From an uncultured Clostridia bacterium (GTDB lineage: Bacteria; Bacillota; Clostridia; TANB77; CAG-508), in NCBI GenBank assembly GCA_947627185.1, contig CANQVF010000004.1:62001-126000 (forward strand): a stretch of 64,000 nt of DNA, read 5' to 3'. A program made the translations under genes and the position numbers. Shown one piece after another: positions 59,975 to 64,000 of this stretch. Position 1 is the first letter of the stretch; each line of letters starts with the position of its first letter. The notes under the pieces were generated by a model. That model was not told the origin of the DNA. It was given only the letters and a program-made list of their open reading frames with translations, and ran no database searches.

Positions 59975-60841
59975 ATGGAAAAATATGTAATAGAAAACCA
60001 AGAGTCTTTTAATTTAAAACATATTTTTGAATGTGGACAATGTTTTAGATGGAATAAAGAAGATGATGGAAGTTATATTGGTGTTATAAAAAATGCAGTA
60101 ATAAAAGTAAAAAAAGAAAATAATAAAATCATTTTTACAGGAAATTGCAAAACAAAAGATTTTAAATCTCTTATTAGATATTATTTCGATTTAGATACTA
60201 ATTATTCAGAATATAAAGAAAAATTGTCTAAAATAGATGAGTATATGAAACAAAGTATAGAGTTTGGTGAAGGTATAAGAATTTTAAAACAAGATTTATG
60301 GGAAACAATAATTTCTTTTATAATTTCAGCAAATAATAATATTCCAAGAATTAAAAAAATAATTGAAAGAATAAGTGAGAAATATGGAGACAAAATAGAA
60401 TTTGAAGAAAAAGAATATTTTTTATTTCCAACAATAGAGCAGTTATCAAAAGCTTCAGTAGAAGATTTAAGAGCTTTAGGATTAGGTTTTAGAGATAAAA
60501 GAATTTATAATACTACTCAAATGATTTTAAATAAAGAGTTTGATTTAGAAAAATTAAAAAAATTAGATAATACATATTTAATGAAAGAAGAATTATTAAA
60601 GCTAGATGGAGTTGGACCTAAAGTTGCTGATTGTATTTTACTTTTTTCTTTAAAAAGAATAGATGCATTTCCAATTGATGTTTGGGTAAGAAGAGTTATG
60701 AATGATTTATATATTCATAATGAAGATGAAACAAAAGTTAATAAAAAAGAATTAGAAAAATTAGCAGAAAATAAATTCTTGGGATTATCAGGTATTGCCC
60801 AACAGTATTTATTCTATTGGAAAAGAGAATTAGAAGGATAA
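59975..60841 (+). CDS. 8-oxoguanine DNA glycosylase, OGG1-like
   Basis: 288 aa. It removes oxidised guanine from DNA and can nick the backbone (bifunctional glycosylase/lyase). Seen: N-terminal OGG domain (GQCFRWNKEDDGSYIGV), a helix-hairpin-helix with catalytic Lys216 in LDGVGPKVADCILLF and Asp235 in FPIDVWV. The family in Clostridia is OGG type rather than MutM. The start is ATG 59975 with AAGGAAA about ten bases upstream. It overlaps no gene and is followed 15 bases later by the transglutaminase-like gene. Confidence 0.92.
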   Translation: MEKYVIENQESFNLKHIFECGQCFRWNKEDDGSYIGVIKNAVIKVKKENNKIIFTGNCKTKDFKSLIRYYFDLDTNYSEYKEKLSKIDEYMKQSIEFGEGIRILKQDLWETIISFIISANNNIPRIKKIIERISEKYGDKIEFEEKEYFLFPTIEQLSKASVEDLRALGLGFRDKRIYNTTQMILNKEFDLEKLKKLDNTYLMKEELLKLDGVGPKVADCILLFSLKRIDAFPIDVWVRRVMNDLYIHNEDETKVNKKELEKLAENKFLGLSGIAQQYLFYWKRELEG

Positions 60842-60856
60842 ACGAAAGGATATAAT

Positions 60857-62071
60857 ATGAAAAAAATAATACAAAACCTTATAACAACTTTAATAGTAAT
60901 ATTGATGATTATTATTTTTTTATTAACAGTATATTTTTGTTTAGATGTATTTGGCATTATTAACGTTCCTAAAAAATATAGTATTGCAAATATATTTTAT
61001 TCTCGTATAGAATTAATTGCTCAGGGAGTAAATACAGAAGAAGTATTGCCAGTAAAAGATATAAAAAAGGATAGAATAATTATAGATTCTGAAGATGATG
61101 AAACCGAAGAAGTTTCTTCAAATGCTAAAAATCCATTAGAACTACTAGATCAAAATGATTATAGTAATAATAACAACAATAATAATAATTCAGAAAAAAA
61201 TAATATTGATAGCCATAGATTTTACTATAATCAACTAGATGAATATGGAAAAATTTTGTATGATGGACTATATGCTCATTTAGAAGATTTAAAAACAGGA
61301 GAATATACAATAGATTTTGGATTAGAATTTAATGATTTACTACAAACTGAATCTGGAGAACAAATATTAAAAAATTCTTTAGATAGTTCTATAAATTCAT
61401 TAATTTTAGATAATCCAGAAATATTTTACATAGACATTTCAAAAATGTATTTATTAACAAACATAACTACTAAAATCTTTTCAACAACATATAATGTTTC
61501 TGTAGGTGGACATGGAGAAAATTATTTAGATGATAACTTACATTCTAAAGAAGAAGTTGATAAAGCAATTAATGATGTTAATTCAGTAAGAAATCAAATT
61601 TTAAATAAAGCCAGAAATTTAAATAAAATTGAGCAAATTAAGTTTGTTCATGATTACTTAGTAGATAATGTTGAATATGATTTAAATAATGGTTCAACAG
61701 TATATAACATATATGGTACTTTTATAAATAAGAGAGTTGTTTGCGAAGGATATGCAAAGGCTTTTAAAAATCTTTTAGATGAATTAAATATACCATGTAT
61801 AATTGTTTGTGGCACTGGCACAAATAGTGCAGGTCTTACAGAAAGCCATGCTTGGAATTATGTTTTAATAGAAGATAAATGGTATGCTATTGATGTAACT
61901 TGGGATGATCCAATTGTAAATGGATTTTTACTAGGAGGCTTACCAGATGATGTTAGATATGGACATTTTTTAAAAGGTTCAAGAGAATTTTTTAATAATC
62001 ATGTTGAGGATGAATATTTGTTAGGAAATTTAAAATTAAATTATCCAAAAATATGTGAAGAAGATTATTAA
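60857..62071 (+). CDS. Membrane-anchored transglutaminase-like protein
   Basis: 404 aa. Seen: an N-terminal membrane helix (about 9-33), an Asp/Asn-rich linker with a run of nine Asn encoded by AAT/AAC repeats (about 104-112), then an outside transglutaminase-core domain with Cys296 (RVVCEGYAKAF), His331 (ESHAWNYV) and Asp346 (YAIDVTWDD), the full triad. Bacterial members act as cysteine proteases or cross-linkers of wall proteins; which applies is unknown. AAAGGAT precedes ATG. It could act on the surface proteins encoded elsewhere in the window (speculation). Confidence 0.88.
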   Translation: MKKIIQNLITTLIVILMIIIFLLTVYFCLDVFGIINVPKKYSIANIFYSRIELIAQGVNTEEVLPVKDIKKDRIIIDSEDDETEEVSSNAKNPLELLDQNDYSNNNNNNNNSEKNNIDSHRFYYNQLDEYGKILYDGLYAHLEDLKTGEYTIDFGLEFNDLLQTESGEQILKNSLDSSINSLILDNPEIFYIDISKMYLLTNITTKIFSTTYNVSVGGHGENYLDDNLHSKEEVDKAINDVNSVRNQILNKARNLNKIEQIKFVHDYLVDNVEYDLNNGSTVYNIYGTFINKRVVCEGYAKAFKNLLDELNIPCIIVCGTGTNSAGLTESHAWNYVLIEDKWYAIDVTWDDPIVNGFLLGGLPDDVRYGHFLKGSREFFNNHVEDEYLLGNLKLNYPKICEEDY

Positions 62072-62095
62072 TATTTTGGAGGAAAAATTTTATAA

Positions 62096-64000
62096 ATGAA
62101 ATTAAACTTAATACTTGGAAGAAGTGGAACAGGTAAAAGTGAATATATTTATAATCTTATAAAAAATAAAATGGGAACAAAAAGAATTTTTCTTGTTGTT
62201 CCCGAACAATGTAATCTTTCTGCAGAAAGAAAACTTTTTGAAGTTTTAAAAGTAAATAGTTTAATAGATGTTGAAGTTCTAACACTTAGTAGAATGGCAT
62301 ATCGTGTTTCTAATGAAATTGGTGAAAATAAAAATCATCTTTCAAAAGTTGGAAAAGATATGCTTATTTTTGATTTACTATCAAAAGAAAAAGAAAATTT
62401 AAATTTTTTAGGAAAATCAGAAAAAAATATAGATATTGTAAATAGGTTATTTACCGAATTTAAAAAACATCAAATAACAGTTTCAAATTTGGAAAATGTA
62501 AAAATAAAAGATGAGTATATGAATTTAAAATTAAAAGATATATCTATTTTATATAAAAAATATGAAGAAAAATTAATAAATAACTTTATTGATGAAAATG
62601 ATGTTTTAACACTACTTGCACAAAATCTAGATAAAACAGCTATGTTTAAAAATACTATAATTTACATAGATGAATTTTTAGGATTTACTCCTCAAGAATA
62701 TAATGTATTTGAAAAACTTTTATTGCAGTCAGATGAAATAACAGTAGCAACAACTACTGATAATTTAAAAAATGATATACCAAAAGAAAAAGATATTTTT
62801 TATTTTAATAAAAAATATGCTAATAAATTAATAGAAATTGCAGAAAGAAATAATGTTGAAGTAGAAAAATTATATTTAGAAGATACATTAAAATTTAAAA
62901 ATGAGGAATTAAAATTTTTAGAGAAAAGTTTTGGAAATGATTTTAAAAAATATAATAAAAAAAATGAAAACATAAAATTGTTTTTAGCTAATAATCCATA
63001 CACAGAAATGGAATATGTGGCACAAAATATCCACAATTTGGTGAAAAACTGTGGATATAGATACAATGAAATCGGAATTATAACAGAAGAAATAGATAAA
63101 TATTCAGAAGATGCAAAAGCAATATGCAGAAAATACGAAATACCATTATTTATAGATGATAAAAAGGAATTAAACCAAAATATTTTAATTAAATTTATTG
63201 TAGCTATGTTAGATATTTTTGTGAATAACTGGTCTTTTGATTCCGTATTTAATTATTTAAAAATTGGATTATTAGATATAGAAAAAGAAGATATTTATTT
63301 ATTTGAAAATTATTGTAGAAAATGGGGAATAAAAAGAAACAAATTTTATGATAGAGAATTTAATTATGAACCAGTAAATGATATTCAAGAGAAATTGGAA
63401 AATTTAAGAAAAAAAATAGTAAAACCATTAAAAGAATTTAAAGAAAAAGTATCATTAGAAAAAAATGTAAATCAAATAACAAAAGAAATTTATAATTTTT
63501 TAATAGAAAATAAAATTAATGAAAATCTAGATAAAAAATTAAAAGAATATGGAAGTGTTGAAATATCTGATGAATATAACGCAAGTTACAAAATTTTAAT
63601 AGATATTCTAAATGAAATATGTTTAGTTTTTAATGGTGAGAAAATAACATTTGATAAGTATAAAGATTTATTAGAAATAGGTTTAAAGTCATCTGAAATT
63701 GGAAAAATTCCTGCAACTCAAGATCAAGTTGTACTAGGAGATACAGAAAGAACTAGAAGTAATAATTTAAAAATTGTTTTTATAATAGGAATGAATGATG
63801 GATTCTTTCCAAAAACTAATAGAGTAGAAGGATATTTTAATGATGAAGATAGGTTAACTTTAAAAGAATCTGGAATAGAAATTGCAAAAACATCTATTGA
63901 TGATTTATATGAAGAACAGTTTAATATATATAGAACATTATTAGCTCCAGAAGAAAAATTATATTTATCATATTCATCTTCAGATAAAGATGGATCTTCG
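62096..64000 (+). CDS. addB: ATP-dependent helicase/nuclease subunit B, 3' partial
   Basis: The frame is open from ATG 62096 to the last base (635 codons), so the gene continues outside the window. AddB pairs with AddA to resect double-strand breaks and act at recombination hotspots. Seen: the Walker A motif GRSGTGKS at residues 8-15, VVPEQCNLSAERKL, the VLTLSRMAYRV and YIDEFLGFTPQEYNV segments and the late motif FIIGMNDGFFPK, all typical of AddB. The C-terminal Fe-S nuclease region is not covered. GGAGG lies 13 bases before ATG, a rather long spacing. Confidence 0.95.
   Translation, partial: MKLNLILGRSGTGKSEYIYNLIKNKMGTKRIFLVVPEQCNLSAERKLFEVLKVNSLIDVEVLTLSRMAYRVSNEIGENKNHLSKVGKDMLIFDLLSKEKENLNFLGKSEKNIDIVNRLFTEFKKHQITVSNLENVKIKDEYMNLKLKDISILYKKYEEKLINNFIDENDVLTLLAQNLDKTAMFKNTIIYIDEFLGFTPQEYNVFEKLLLQSDEITVATTTDNLKNDIPKEKDIFYFNKKYANKLIEIAERNNVEVEKLYLEDTLKFKNEELKFLEKSFGNDFKKYNKKNENIKLFLANNPYTEMEYVAQNIHNLVKNCGYRYNEIGIITEEIDKYSEDAKAICRKYEIPLFIDDKKELNQNILIKFIVAMLDIFVNNWSFDSVFNYLKIGLLDIEKEDIYLFENYCRKWGIKRNKFYDREFNYEPVNDIQEKLENLRKKIVKPLKEFKEKVSLEKNVNQITKEIYNFLIENKINENLDKKLKEYGSVEISDEYNASYKILIDILNEICLVFNGEKITFDKYKDLLEIGLKSSEIGKIPATQDQVVLGDTERTRSNNLKIVFIIGMNDGFFPKTNRVEGYFNDEDRLTLKESGIEIAKTSIDDLYEEQFNIYRTLLAPEEKLYLSYSSSDKDGSS

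Overview
The window is a strongly AT-rich stretch of a Gram-positive chromosome, most likely an uncultured, anaerobic gut-type Clostridia lineage. Supporting this are class III (oxygen-sensitive) ribonucleotide reductase NrdD/NrdG, the DAP branch of peptidoglycan synthesis (dapF, murE), a sortase with large Cna/MucBP/DUF11-type surface proteins, TrmFO, the AddB nuclease and strong Shine-Dalgarno sequences. The genetic code is standard. Starts are ATG, GTG and TTG. No tRNA, rRNA, CRISPR array, insertion sequence or prophage was recognised.

Layout. 1-4.4 kb is cell wall: a 5'-truncated class B penicillin-binding protein with PASTA domains, dapF, convergent murE and an unannotated-size membrane peptide. 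4.5-7.2 kb holds a coiled-coil protein and a sortase. 7.6-11.8 kb is nucleotide metabolism (nrdD, nrdG, a divergent PRPP synthase) followed by rpsU. 11.8-13.9 kb (minus strand) has a CAP-domain secreted protein and a D,D-carboxypeptidase. 14.1-27.7 kb is a surface-protein island: a thioester-domain adhesin, an Ig-like anchored protein, a degenerate-receiver/GGDEF protein and a giant CnaB/MucBP adhesin whose signal sequence lies in a separate overlapping frame. 28-35.8 kb is a mixed block of membrane and metabolic genes (small-multidrug-export family, DUF1836, acyl-CoA ligase, monofunctional transglycosylase, Ca2+/cation antiporter, a cysteine-less thioredoxin-like protein and unknowns).

35.9-41.3 kb holds the start of a division cluster (mraZ, rsmH, ftsL-like) followed by an MBOAT/SGNH acyl-transfer pair. 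41.4-50.1 kb is trmFO followed by five genes of no recognised family (1131, 53, 602, 455 and 78 aa), the best candidate here for an undescribed system. 50.2-57.3 kb is translation and lipid housekeeping (rpsL, rpsG, fusA, tuf; plsX, acpP, rnc). 57.3-64 kb has a radical SAM protein, a YitT-family protein, two tandem XRE regulators on the minus strand, an OGG-type glycosylase, a transglutaminase-like protein and a 3'-truncated addB.

The genes fall into three themes: wall synthesis and remodelling (PBP, DapF, MurE, MtgA-like, DacA, MBOAT/SGNH), display of large adhesins on that wall (sortase, adhesins, possibly c-di-GMP), and core information processing. Many transcription units have near-consensus sigma-A promoters with a 17-bp spacer and a clear intrinsic terminator, so unit boundaries are unusually easy to read. 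Functions are assigned from motifs and family memory only; no database search was run.
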